64,000 nucleotides of DNA, from positions 30,509,001-30,573,000 of the forward strand of contig OX419758.1 of the NCBI GenBank assembly GCA_948567375.1. Reading direction: 5' to 3'. The position numbers were made by a program, and so were the translations under genes. Position 1 is the first letter of the stretch. Each line of letters opens with the position of its first letter. Shown one piece after another: positions 53,151 to 64,000 of this stretch. The notes below the pieces were generated by a model, which worked only from the letters and a program-made list of their open reading frames with translations, was not told where the DNA came from and did no database searches. Origin of the DNA: Lunularia cruciata (lineage: Eukaryota; Streptophyta; Marchantiopsida; Lunulariales; Lunulariaceae).

Positions 53151-56044
53151 TGGCCGCTCGCCTCGGGATAAGCCGAGTAAGCCACGTTGAAGGAGTCATC
53201 AACCCCGATGACTGTCAAGAGGTGTTACTCACTGAAGGAGAAATTTTAAAAATCTCGAAGACAGTTACTTCGGAGGAGTTGGCAGGATACACTGCCCTGT
53301 TTATAGAATTCTAGGATGTATTCGCCTAGTCGATTGATCAAATGCCGGGTATTCCACGAGAAGTTGGAGAACACCGGATTGATTTGATTGAAGGTGCAGT
53401 TCCGGTTCGGCAGCGACAATACCGCCTGAACCCGAAGTACTCGCTCTTGGTAAAAGATGAAATCGATAAGTACTTAGGGGCCAGAATCATCTTCCTTGTC
53501 TTAAGCAGTGAATGGGTCTCCCCCATTGTCATTGTCCCAAAGAAGAAAATAGGGAAGATCTGAGTGTGCCAAGACTTCCGAAAATTGAACGCAGTCACAA
53601 GGAAAGATCATCATCCCTTGCCTTTTACCAATACAATCTTAGATCAGGTAGCTGGGCATCCTTGTTATAGTTTTCTCGATGGATTTTCAGGGTACAATCA
53701 AGTATCCATTCCAGAAGAAGACAAGGATAAAACTACATTCACGACCGATTGGGGCACTTTCGCTTACAATCAAATGCCCTTTGGGTTGTGTAATGCTCCC
53801 GCTACTTTCCAGCGGATGATGAATTCGATCTTCAAAGATTTCCTGCGCAAATTTGTCGAAGTTTTTATTGATGACTTTTGTGTGTTTGGACGACGGGATG
53901 TACATAGAGATTACCTTTGCCAAATGTTTGAAAGGTGTCATTTTGCCGGCTTGTCATTACACCCGGAGAAATGCTTCTTCGCAATGAAGGAGGGAATTCT
54001 TCTGGGGCATTGGGTGTCAAGCCGAGGTATTGAAGTCGATGTTGAGAAGGTTAAAATAATTGTAGCTTTGGAATCCCCAAAGAACATCCGGGAGCTGAGA
54101 GCCTTCTTGGGACATGTCGGATATTACAGACGCTTTGTGTCAAACTATGCAGTGCTTGCTACACCACTTACAAAGCTTCTGAAGAAATCCGAAGACTATC
54201 TGTGGGAAGCACATCAAGAAGAAGCCTTCCCGGTGTTGAAGAAGAAACTGGTTGAAGCACCAGTCATGAGGGCCCCGAATTGGGACGTCCCTTTTCATGT
54301 GTATGTGGACACTTCGTCCATGGCCATCGGGGTTGTCTTAAGTCAAAAGGACGAGACAAAGAAAGACTACCCGGTGTATTACGGCAGCCGACAACTTTCA
54401 GTTTCTGAAAAGAATTATTCGACGACGGAAAGAGAAGCACTCGGAATGGTGTATGCCTGCAAGAAATTTTGGCATTATTTGTTGGGGTATGAGTTTGTCT
54501 TCTATGTTGACCATTATGCATTGCAACATCTGGTCAAGAAGGCAGATTTATCGGGACGAATTGCAAGATGGATCTTGTTATTACAAGAGTTCACGTATAC
54601 TGTACAAGTGAGGAAGGGAGCTTTGCATTCGAATGCGCACTTCCTGTCCAGGTTAGACACTCAAGACCAGGAGTGGGAAATTGACGATAGGTTCCCTAAC
54701 GAAGAGTTGTATCACTTATCAGCAATGAGAAGTATGAGGTATGCAGATGAATATAATTATCTGAATACTCTCCATTGTCCTGAGGGGATGGATCCGGAAC
54801 AGCGGGCAGACTTTCTCCGGAAAATGGGGCCGTACCAGCTTAAACACAGCATTTTATTTAAGATGGGTGAAGACGAAGTACTTCGGCGATGCTTGGAGTC
54901 ATATGAAGTAGGAGGAGTAATTGAATCTTTACACTCCGAGGCATCGGGAGGACACTATGCTCTGAAAAATACTATAAAGAAAATTCTTTCGGCAGGGTAT
55001 TGGTGGCCTACAATGTACAAAGATGTACATGCTCATATTTGAAGCTGTGATGCATGTCAGAGAACGGGGAAGCCAACGGCCACTTCTCAATGGCCTTTGA
55101 AACCAATTTTGCCTTTGGCCCCCTTTGAGAAATGGGGGATTGATTTTGTGGGTCCCATTCAACCAGTAACCCGAGTCACAAGAAAGTGATATATTTTGGT
55201 TTGCACTGATTACGCTACCAAGATGGTTGAAGCAGAAGCAACTCGCAGAGATGATGCTGAAACTGTGGCGGAATTTTTCTTTCGAAACATCATCTCCCGA
55301 TATGGGTGTCCTCTGGAATTGGTCAGTGACCGAGGAACACATTTTTTGAACTCTGTAATGGAGGAGTTAACCAAGTATTTTCAGATCAAACATCGGAAGA
55401 CGACTCCTTATAACCCAAAAGCGAATGGCTTAACGGAAAAAGCGAATGGGTTACTTTGTAAAATTTTGAATAAGGTGACTATCAATTATGCCTATGACTG
55501 GGATACAAAATTACCAGCCGCGTTATGGGCCTATCGGACAACAGAGAAGATTACAACCAAACAAACCCCATACTTCTTGACATATGGCTTGCACCCCATA
55601 CTCCCAGTTGAATTTGAAGTTCCGACTTATCGAGTCCTGTGCGAAGAACGAATGTCAAAAGAGGAAAGTCAGGATCTTCGGATTCATCAACTGATGTGGT
55701 TAGAAGAGAAAAGAGACGATGCAATGCAAACCACGAAAGAAGTACAAGCACAGAGGAAATTCAGGCACGATCCGAGAATCAAGCATGTGACTGTACGAGA
55801 AGAGGATTTGGTTTTGTTATATGATAATCGCCGAATATTTTTTCCAGGCAAGTTGCATTTGCGATGGATGGATCCCTATCGAGTTCGTCATCCTTACGAA
55901 AATGGATCCATGCAACTCATCGATTTGGAAGGTAATCCTTTTCCCACTCGAGTAAACGGGTGGAGAGTTCGGAGATATTGGACCATAGACTCGGAAGTTT
56001 CTAAGACACCCGAGGTCTATGTTCGCGGGGACGCTCACATTTGA
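53150..56044 (+). pseudogene. Reverse transcriptase, RNase H and integrase (D)
   Basis: Frame 2 from ATG 53150. Stops at about 53315, 53327, 53561, 55040 and 55187, mostly at former CGA/CAG codons; otherwise continuous. RT: VRQRQYRLNPKY, VSPIVIVPKKK, VCQDFRKLNAVT, SGYNQVSIPEEDKDKT, MPFGLCNAPATFQRMMN, active site VFIDDFCVFG (~53865), LGHWVSSRGIEVD, FLGHVGYYRRF. RNase H: VYVDTSSMAIGVV, YSTTEREALGMVY, VDHYALQHLV. Integrase: HSEASGGHYALKNTI zinc region, VCTDYATKMVEA, LVSDRGTHFLNS, KANGLTEKANGLL triad, then basic C-terminus. No chromodomain; ends TGA at 56042-56044 at the PPT. Confidence 0.9.
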
Positions 56045-56053
56045 GGGAGGGGG
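56043..56053 (+). other. Polypurine tract of D
   Basis: gagggaggggg, then ta, then the 3' LTR start TGTGGTGCCC at 56056. It overlaps the stop of pol. Confidence 0.88.
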
Positions 56054-56607
56054 TATGTGGTGCCCACAATTTTTGTTTTTTTTCAAAATAAAGGAGAAGA
56101 AGTGTATAGAGAAGTCGGATTGCGCCTGTTTGGCCGAAGAAGATGAAGAAAACTGTCTTTGGGGTGAAACCCGAAGTAAAGTGACTTCGGGTCATAAGGC
56201 GAAGTACTCTGAAATGATGTGTCAGCATACAACACAAAGTAAATTGTCTTCGGCTCGGGGAGAGCTCAACCCGAGGCAAAGACAGTCTAACAACCTTTCG
56301 TCGGGGCGAGAAATTCAAGAAGGGGCCGTTTCAAAATTGGCGGCTCATACGTGCGAAGGTGGGGCGACAATGACAGGTGCATGCCGGACGTATGATTTCT
56401 CGGTAGAAACTCAAAGTGACAAAAGACGAAGAAGTGCAACTCTATAAAAATCAAAATTGCAACAACGAAATGTCGAGCAATTTTCCTTCGCCGTTGAGGA
56501 GTCGTCTTGCAGGTGATCGGGGAAAGGGACATAGAGTTGGACTCGTGTTAGTGCATAAGGGAGAAGTCGAGAGAGAGAAATCGAGAGACCGAAAGAAAGC
56601 AGAAGAG

Positions 56608-57561
56608 ATGGGAGGAGGGAAGAAGAACTCCGAATTTGCAGTGAGAAATCATGCAATTCGGAGATTAGATGTAGTAGCAAGGATCAAAGTCTTGAGCCGA
56701 CTTCGGATCACCTTTTTGGCATGGAATTGGAACGTAAGTTTTCCAGGATTCATGACAGAAATCATCAAGAGTAAATGTCTCGATGGTCCCGAGGAAGAAG
56801 GGAAGAGAGGAAATCCGGCTCACTGGACAGAGTTGGATTGGAGACTCGTACTCGGGAAGGAGGCAGGCTCGGAGCAGGGAGCCGCGTTCTTGGGGAAAGG
56901 AGAGATAGCTCAAGAAACGTAGGAGGTGAGAGAAGCCTTCTTGTCGAAGAGGACGAAGAATGGGTATAAAGTTGAGAGTTATAAGGACCCAGTGAGGAGG
57001 GGAATTGTGAGTGCACTAATGGCCCTCCTGAAGCCGGAGAGAACTACCTATGTGATGAAACACCAAGCGGTGTTCTTTCACAAGTTATTTGCAGGAGAAC
57101 CGATAAATTGGGCAAGGTGCTTTCACGGAAGAACGAGGCAGATGGTGTGGAATCTGTGAGATAAGTCGCCTCCACACTACATCGTACCATTTGCAGCCCA
57201 CTTTTACCTTGGGTTAAATCTGCTCAATGTGGCTGAGCGTAATCGAATGGTGTCTCATTTCCATCCTGATTTGAGAAGAGAAGTCGACGCGGAGGAGCAG
57301 CAATACATTCTCCAAATCCGGAGCACAGACAATTACAACACAAAGACAGGGAAGAACGTGGAGGTCGTTGAAAGTACCCCGACAAAGAAGAGAACTCGGC
57401 AAGCAGACGCCGAAGAAAACAAGAAACCTCGGAAGATGCAGAAAAATAACCCAAGGCGAGGAATGGTGGTGATTGAGTCGGAAGATGAAGACTCAGAAGG
57501 CAAAGCCGAGCTCAAGACGGAGGACTCGAAACGTGAGGAGGAACCTGAGCTAACACTGTAG
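56608..57561 (+). pseudogene. LTR-encoded ORFa (3' LTR copy)
   Basis: Same protein as 43861-44814 from ATG 56608, with private stops TAG at 56920 (CAG in the 5' copy) and TGA at 57157 (CAA in the 5' copy), and the shared final TAG at 57559-57561. It lies behind TATAAAAA at 56443. Confidence 0.75.
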
Positions 57562-57600
57562 AGCGGAGATACAAGCAGTGACAGTGAAGATGGTGGAGAA

Positions 57601-59043
57601 ATGACCTCGGCACCAGCGGCTGAAGAATACGAAGAAGAAATTCAAGCCAAAGTAAAAGCCGAAGACAATGCGGCATTGGAAGACGAAGGACCGGTGCTCG
57701 AGGAGAAGAAGATCGTAGTATAGCGCGGAATTCGCTCAAGACGTAAGGCGAAGTGTGAAGCGGGACCGAGTAGAGTGAAGGAAGAGGTAGAAGGAAGCTC
57801 GGGCAGTGAGGCATCAATTCCGATACGAAGACTCCAGAGAAGAAGGCGAGTATCGGGAGAACACGAAGAAAGAAGAGAGACTACTCCGCGAGAGGACAAA
57901 GGTATCAGTAATGGAGTAGATTACCTGCAGATGGTAGTATGCCCGCTGTTGGTGAAGTTGGAGAAGAAGAAGAAGGAGATGCAGTCGACTTGTCCAGAGG
58001 TAAAGACTGTATTGCAGGTGGTATCGAGATTAGAAGAAGAAAACTCGGAGTTGAAGAAGAGTATAACCCGAGGTGAGAAGGAGAGAGAAGTACTGCAAGC
58101 GGAAGCAGTGGAGAGAAGTCAGGTAATCAAAGACCTGAAGAGAGAAGTGAGCTATCGAGAGGATCTTGCGAGGAAGAGTGACGTCGTAAGGGAGAGACAA
58201 GTAGCTGAATTTGAAATCTTGAAGCAGCAGTTTGCTGATTCAAGAGTAGAGCTCATCCATGCTATGGCGAGGGTAGCATCGAAGGATCAAGAGCTCGATC
58301 AAGTGATGGAGAGTATGGAGGAGAAGAAGCAACTCTGGCAGCGAGAGTTGGCTGCGAGATATGGAGAAGAAGAGAGATTACGAGACTTACTTCGTAATCA
58401 GGAAGAGAAGGTTGCACAGAAGGAGAAAGAGAAGGACGCGGTGAAGGCCAAATTCGAAGAAGAATTGGCGATGTACAGAGAGGAATGGCTTGCAAATTGG
58501 GAACGAGAAAGGAAGACAAGATTAGAGCCATTGCAGGAGATAGTCCTCAAGGTAAACACGATGTTAAGTACAGAGACCAGCGTTCGAATTGAAGAAGCGC
58601 GTCTGCACGAGTTGAAGCTATTGGTGCAGGAGACGAGGCGAAGACAAGCGAAAGATACCGATTTGAATGCCTTGTTGATTAAATTGAGAACTCGTGTAGA
58701 TAGGAAGATCTTAGAAGTAGAAGACAATATTGCGATTAGATTAGACTTAGTGAGAATAGAGTTAGAAAAGCTTCGGCAGGATGTTAAAGCAAAACCCGAA
58801 GTAGATAACATCGGGATCCAAATGTCTTTGGAGTTGCCCTCAGCGACAGTAGAGAAGAGTGGGTCGAAGGATGAGGAGTTAGATAGATTACCCGCTAGTG
58901 CAATTTCAGATCAGGAAAGAGAATTGTTGGATCTGGTAGAAGATGTAGGAGTTGTGAAACCCGAGGACAGAGTAGTAGGAAGTAAGATTACTTTGGGTTC
59001 GGGTTTGAAAGCTGAGGAAGAAGTAGACATAGGATCGGATTAG
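57601..59043 (+). pseudogene. LTR-encoded ORFb, coiled-coil protein (3' LTR copy)
   Basis: MTSAPAAEEYEEE at 57601, a TAG at 57721 (CAG in the 5' copy), then 422 open codons from 57775 to 59043. The coiled-coil half is uninterrupted here, so this copy shows the ancestral frame across the three stops that break the 5' copy. The end differs by a TAG one codon before the shared TAA. Confidence 0.75.
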
Positions 59044-59841
59044 TAACCGATTTGAGATTTGAAGGGGCAGATATGAAGAGGTGCATTGTCATTTCGGATC
59101 TGCAGGTTAGAACAATTGATGTAGAAACGGTATAGTTGTTAGAACTGTCGATTGCTTCACTATTTAAGAGTGGCATTCGCATGAAATTGTTGTTCAGTGC
59201 TCATTATTTTTGAGAATAGATAAAGGGAAGTGCTGTGAAGCAATGCTCGTCGCTTGAGCTTGATTCCGAGTATCAACTTTGTAATTGTGTTTGTGAGTGT
59301 TTGGAGAAATTCAAAGTGCAAGTCAGAGTGCTTGTTGGATGTTGGATTCCACAGCCTTGATCTTTGTACTGTGTGTTTGATCTTGAGTGAAGTGCAATCG
59401 AAGCAATGCCTTGACAGATCTGAGAGGAATTGTAGTGTTGGTAGTATTCTGCATTTGTGAGTGCAGGGCGAAGTTGATATGAAGCAATTTCAATCGAGGA
59501 AGTTGTGCCTTCAGTGGAAGGGTGGAACACAATTCTGAGGGAAAATCGTTTTCCGTGAAGTGCCATTTTCGGGAGAGCCTGAATCATCACAATCAAGATT
59601 GTTTGGAAATAATTGATGGAGTTGTGATTAAGGAGTGTGAATTTGTGACAAGATTGCAAGTCAGTGCTTGTTACTCTCTTCTGGGTGTGGTTTCTACCTG
59701 AGAGATTAAAGACGCAACCAAGAAGAACTGAAATTGTTACTTTGCTTTGTATTTGGACATTTCTGACTGGTATCTTTGCGGGAACGAACTTTACTTACCC
59801 GATTACCGCAAAAGTGATATTTGCCGGGTTGTCACAACAAT

Positions 59842-60840
59842 CCAACCACTTTCATGAGTTTGATTAATGAAATATTTTGTCTTTACTTGGATAAGTTTCT
59901 TGTCATTTTTCTTGATGACATCTTAGTCTACAATAGGACGCTGATAGAGCGCAAGCAACATCTACAAGAAGTCCTTCATATTTTGTGACAAAATCAATTG
60001 TATGCCAAAATATCAAAGTAGAAGTTTGGAAAATCTGAAGTAGAATATTTAGAAATAGAGTAAGTATGGAGGCTATCCAAGTATAAACAAATAAAATAGA
60101 GGTCATTCAAAAATGGAGTGCTCCAAAAGATTAGACTCAACTCAAGAGTTTGTTGGGATTGACCGGGCTTTATTGTCAATTTGTCAAGGACTTCTCCAAG
60201 ATTGCACAACCCCTAACAACACTATTGAGCAAGGGGAAGAGGTGGATATGGGGAACCATACAAGAATTGGGCTTTCAAGAGTTGAAAGATGCATTACTAC
60301 ATGCACCAATCTTGAAATGGTATGACCCAAAACATCCAATCAAGATGGCTACCAAATGCATCAAGTGTAGCAATAGGAGCAGTCCTACAACAAGAATGGC
60401 ATGATAGATGGCACACAATTGCATATTTCTCTTGTAAGTTGCTACAAGTAGAATGCAACTATCACACCACCAAATGAGAAGAGCGAGCCATTGTCCTTGC
60501 AACCAATCATTCAGTGAGAAGGCATTTGTGGTAGAGATGGACCATAAACCTCTAGTCTACCTTGAGACACAAACGAATCTTTCTTGTCAATAGATTTGGT
60601 GTGCAAAAGAGAGGCAACAATTCAATATGACAATTTGATATGTGGAAGACAAGAAGCAACTTACAAATGCATTCAACCAAATGTCGATGGCAAACAATTT
60701 GGTGGTGGAAATCAATATGAACCTTGAATTTTGGCCCAAGATTCTTATTGCTACAAAAACTAATCCATAGATTCTTGGTGCTCAATCATCCAAAGGCATC
60801 ACCAACACTCCAAGGACTCACCTAAGAACCACTATCCTAG
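59842..60840 (+). pseudogene. RT C-terminal half and RNase H (C copy 2)
   Basis: RT resumes with NPTTFMSLINEIF-like codons, active site [11 protein letters not shown] (~59900), then thumb and RNase H fragments (QEWHDRWHTIAYFS near 60390, FVVEMDHKPLVYLETQ near 60525, VEDKKQLTNAFNQM near 60640) in several frames. It is the 3' continuation of 42746-43303. Confidence 0.8.
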
Positions 60841-61690
60841 TAGAATGTCATGATTCTGCCATTGCAGGTCACGTTAAAATGGACAAGACCTTGGATGCAT
60901 TCAAACACCATTACTATTGGCCCAAGATAAGCAACAATGTGATGGAATATGATTGGAGTTGCCTACTTTGTCAGCAAAATAAGGCTTCTAATCAAGCTCC
61001 CATAGGTCTCTTCCAACCTCTCCACACTCCTACACAACATTGGGAATAGGTAAGCATGGATCTAGTTTGTGAATTGCCCAAGCTCACCTATGGGTTTGAT
61101 TCCATCATAGTCTTTGTTGAACAACTCAGCAAAATGATTCATGTACATCCTAATACCAAGGATGTGACTGCCCCACAACTAGCTCAATTGTATTTAGATG
61201 TAGTCTTTTCCTATCATGGTTTGTCTCAAGTGCTCATCATAGATAGAGGCACTTGATTCACTAGTTTGTTTTGGAGAACATTCTTTGGGTTCTCCAAAAC
61301 CAAATTGGCTATGTCTATAGCTTACCATCCATAGACCAATGGACAAATAGAGAAACCCATGAGGAAGAATGGGAAAATTGCACTATTCAAGACATGCTTT
61401 GGGGCTTTACTTTGGATGAGCAAGAGAGCTGGGACACCTTACTCCCATTGGTGGAATTTGCATACAACAATTTAGTGAATGCCTCCACACAAGTTACACC
61501 ATTCTTCCTCATGTATGGAGAGCATCCTTTCACACCTTCAAGCTTGATGAAGGTTTTTCCAGTTGACTACCAAGGTAGATGCTATCAACACTTTTGTCTC
61601 TAGAATCCAACAAGGGATGGAGCACACTAAACACAAGTTACAAATCACCCAAAATCAATAGAAGTAGTATGCAGATGCACACTACCAACA
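60841..61690 (+). pseudogene. Integrase (C copy 2)
   Basis: Zinc region ECHDSAIAGHVKMDKT ... YDWSCLLCQQNK (60843-60980); core with VSMDLVCELPKL (60-61 kb junction, first Asp), VLIIDRGT (61235, second Asp), then a stop; the catalytic-Glu region near 61330 (DQWTNRETHEEE, altered). Then EFAYNNLVNASTQVTPFFLMYGEHPF (shown as separate blocks at 61450-61530). Confidence 0.78.
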
Positions 61691-62095
61691 TATGGAGTTC
61701 AATGTGGGAGATCAAGTTTGGTTATCAACCATGAACTTCAAGTTAGTTGCTCCTCATAAGCTCAGACCTCATTTTTATTGGACCTTTCTCCATCCTTCAT
61801 TGCATGGGAGCTGTGGCCTATCACCTCAAGCTACCGCCACATATGAAGATCCACCTAGTGTTTCATGTTTCCTTATTATGTTGATATGCTCCCTAGTCGC
61901 CCCACTTCTCTTCCATCTAAGAAAGTTGACCTTGTCCTACCTTGGTTGATGACATAAAGGAGTATGAAGTCAAATGTATTCTCCAAAAGTGCATCCGGGG
62001 TACTCGCCATCCACGTATGGGATACTTGGTACATTGGAAAGGGTACCCCTTGTATGAGGTGACATGGAAGCTAGCAGCCAACTTGACCCATGTAC
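61691..62095 (+). pseudogene. GPF/Y module and truncated chromodomain (C copy 2)
   Basis: MEFNVGDQVWLST and KLRPHFYWTFLHP correspond to the GPF/Y-type module. After a frameshift, KEYEVKCILQKCI, MGYLVHWKGYPLYE and VTWKLAANLTH match the chromodomain of copy 1. The last helix is cut off at about 62095 by the A LTR. Confidence 0.8.
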
Positions 62096-62768
62096 GGTGA
62101 GCCAGCCTTGTCTTTCACTCAAGATGAACCTCTGATGGCTATTATGGTAGTGCACCATGGACTAAGAAGGCATAGAACCCCAACTCCATCATACTCCTCC
62201 AAGGCTAACACTCCAAGACTCAAGACATTGCTCACTAGAGAACTCAATGATATTTGCAAATGAAAGGATGATGAGTAATTCCTCCCCCCCTAGTTTATAT
62301 ACGTGTGAAATAATTACATACCAAAGTTACTAATTATTGGAGTAACTCAAGTAACTAGGCTAAAAGTCAAATAAAGTCAAAAAGCTAAAGGAATATCCAT
62401 CCTCATGGGAATATTCTTTTAAGCATATGGTCTTATCTTGACCTAACCACTAAGTCAAGGATTCCTTCACATGGGCTATCATTGGACTATAGAAAAATCC
62501 AAAACAAAATGGCTTGTGGGTCCAAGAGTTCTTAACTCTTTCCTCAAAGCCAAATACCTAGGAATAATACCAAGTCAATACACTAGAATCCAAAATAGTG
62601 GTGCTCATCTTTTCCGCTTCCTCTAAAGTAAGGTCACTTCTATCTTAGCTATGACCAAATTTAGCTAATCATGACTAATGTAGAACCATCCTTTATCTAT
62701 ATAAATAATATCTCTCAAGTACTTGTAATACCAAGCTAAATATCACACATGCATAAATGGGTGTTACA
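62095..62768 (-). repeat. Family A 3' LTR (copy 3)
   Basis: Plus-strand (tg)gtgagccagcc ... gtgttaca, a more diverged relative of the LTRs at 11625 and 34076 with several small indels. Internal A sequence follows on its right, so this is the 3' LTR of a minus-strand element. Its exact left end is blurred by mutation. Confidence 0.85.
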
Positions 62769-63999
62769 TTTACCCTCGGACTAAGTTTTCACTTTGTCCT
62801 CAAGTGAAGGTCTCTCTACCTTCTATGATACATCTTCAACTTATCATAGTTAATCCTATCAAAGTGTCTTCCTCCCAACTCCTTGAGATAATAGTTATAA
62901 TTGCTCCACACCGTCCCCACTATGAAAGGTCCAAAGTTCTTAGGCAAAAACTTCTTTTGCACTCTCTTGAATTGAGTAGAATCAAATAACATTACCCAAT
63001 CACCTTCTTTGAAATGCTCTACCTTCTTCTTGCCTTGCTTCTTGTCATAGCTCTCCTTTTGTTTCCTTTGGGCTTGCTCCACTCAAACCATAGCAACTGC
63101 TCTTGCCTCTTCCAATTCCATGAGTTGATCCTTCCTTGACTTCTTTGCATCACCTCCTTGTGCTTTCTTCAATCTCCTATGAATGCTTTGGAAGGTAGGA
63201 AGATCAAAGTCAATAGGTAAGGTAGACTCAATACCATATACTAATTGAAATGGAGAATATCCGTGGAAGTCTTCATGGGGTTGTATACTCCCTCAAAACT
63301 ACATGAATCCTTTTGTCCCAATGATGTTTAGCTCCCTCCATTTTTTCATCTTTGGCCAACATCATGCACAAGGTCTGATTGGTTCTCTCTGCCAAGCCAT
63401 TGGAATTTGGCTTATAAGATGTAGTTACTCTATGGGTGATAGAGAAATGTCGTAGCATGGCTGTAGTAATGCTTCTTGTAAACTCTCCTCCTTTATCAGA
63501 AACCAACTCCAAAGGGCATCCAAACCTAGTATAATGCATTCATAAAGAAATCTACGGATTTCATCTTCATTCTTGTCCCTCAATGGTCTAGCCTCAACCC
63601 CCTTAGTAAGGTAATCAATAACTTGTAATGTAATTACAATGTAACCACAATGTACCAATTTTTCCTTAGGGTTCTATTGATAGGACCTACAAAATCGATT
63701 CCCCACTTCTTAAAAGATCCTAACAATGGAATTGATCTAAGTGGTAGAGTGGAAGTAGATTTTCTAGCAAAAACTTGACAAACATGACAAGTTTTGCAAT
63801 AATCAAGACAATACTTGAAAATCCCTCTCCAATAGTAACCTATATCTAGAATTTTTAAAGTAGTCACCTTTCTTACAAAGTGTCCTCCACATACTAAACC
63901 TTCATGAAACTTAGACTCTTCCTTACCCATTGCTCTTCAAAGTAGACCATCTGTTGCTTGGTGAAAAAGAATATCCTCCACCATTATGTCAGGTCTAGA
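62769..63999 (-). pseudogene. Integrase (A copy 3, runs off window)
   Basis: Polypurine tract 62769-62780, then reading rightward against sense: C-terminal module (GPFIVGTVWSN, HFKEGDWVMLFDS; 62816-63082), LVYGIES block, catalytic Glu segment NSNGLAERTNQTL and LVSDKGGEFTRS (second Asp; 63539-63273), first Asp region near 63620, and the zinc region (HEGLVCGGHFVRK, CKTCHVCQVF; 63930-63634). The element continues past 63999. Frameshifts near 63540 and 63640. Confidence 0.85.
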
Positions 64000-64000
64000 T

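Larger units (their letters stand above)
43309..59836 (+). mobile_element. Element D: giant Ty3/gypsy with ORF-bearing 3.8-kb LTRs
   Basis: Complete structure: 5' LTR 43309-47090, tRNA-Asp-type primer site 47098-47116, gag 47179-49321, minisatellite spacer 49651-50990, nested solo A LTR 51179-51847, protease 51972-53150, RT/RNase H/integrase 53150-56044, polypurine tract 56043-56053, 3' LTR 56056-59836, TSD acaat. Length 16,528 bp including the 669-bp A LTR. RT wording (FIDDFCVFG, TDWGTFAY), lack of chromodomain and the tRNA-Asp site point to the Athila/Tat side. The LTRs differ at 13 sites in the first ~270 bp (10 transitions, my count). Confidence 0.95.
56056..59836 (+). repeat. D 3' LTR (3781 bp)
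   Basis: End-to-end match to 43309-47090. It ends GGGTTGTCACA followed by TSD acaat. Differences from the 5' LTR are mostly C/T and G/A and create private stop codons in each copy, as expected after insertion followed by methylation-driven decay. Confidence 0.95.
40868..62095 (+). mobile_element. Chromovirus C copy 2, split by element D
   Basis: Plus-strand chromovirus: leader 40868-41126, gag, protease, RT up to 43303, then element D with acaat duplicated at both ends, then RT remainder from 59842, RNase H, integrase and the start of the chromodomain, cut at about 62095 by A copy 3. Homologous to C copy 1 along its length. More decayed than D, consistent with being the older host. Confidence 0.87.

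Overview
The window is gene-poor nuclear DNA built almost entirely of nested, decaying Ty3/gypsy LTR retrotransposons. I see no host gene, tRNA gene, rRNA gene or CRISPR array. It fits a land plant with a large genome. The lineages present (chromoviruses with a chromodomain, Tat/Athila-like elements, a tRNA-Asp primer site) are typical of plants, and dense old nesting of this kind suggests a gymnosperm or fern-like genome, but the species cannot be read from the sequence.

Four families are labelled here A, C, D and E. Layout: 1-2675 family A copy 1 (+), carrying a solo chromovirus-type LTR; 2676-8178 chromovirus C copy 1 (-); 8179-8363 D-type LTR scrap; 8364-18648 family E copy 1 (-), carrying a solo A LTR; 18649-19251 D'-type LTR piece; 19252-24448 E copy 3 (+), split by a solo D' LTR; 24449-26170 a C-type LTR fused to an A pol fragment; 26171-34075 E copy 2 (-); 34076 to about 40867 A copy 2 (-); 40868-62095 C copy 2 (+), split by the giant element D at 43309-59836; 62095-63999 A copy 3 (-), running off the window. 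Perfect target-site duplications date four insertions: tctca (solo C LTR in A), atgag (solo D' LTR in E), acaat (D in C) and gaac (two solo A LTRs, in E and in D).

The most notable system is family E. It is a Ty3/gypsy element whose polyprotein runs gag (two CCHC knuckles) - protease - DNMT3-like C5-cytosine DNA methyltransferase - reverse transcriptase - RNase H - integrase - C-terminal PHD finger. In copy 2 the gag, protease, methyltransferase and the start of RT share one reading frame. The methyltransferase is seen in all three copies. The PHD finger is seen in copies 1 and 2, and copy 3 is truncated before it. The element would therefore carry a DNA-methylation writer and a probable histone-tail reader. 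All copies here are broken by stop codons.

The second notable system is element D (16.5 kb with its nested A LTR). Its LTRs are about 3.78 kb and each holds two large in-frame ORFs behind a TATA box: a basic/acidic protein, then a long coiled-coil protein. A diverged D' LTR elsewhere in the window encodes a recognisable homologue of the coiled-coil C-terminus. D also has a tRNA-Asp-type primer site and about 1.3 kb of tandem minisatellites between gag and protease-pol.
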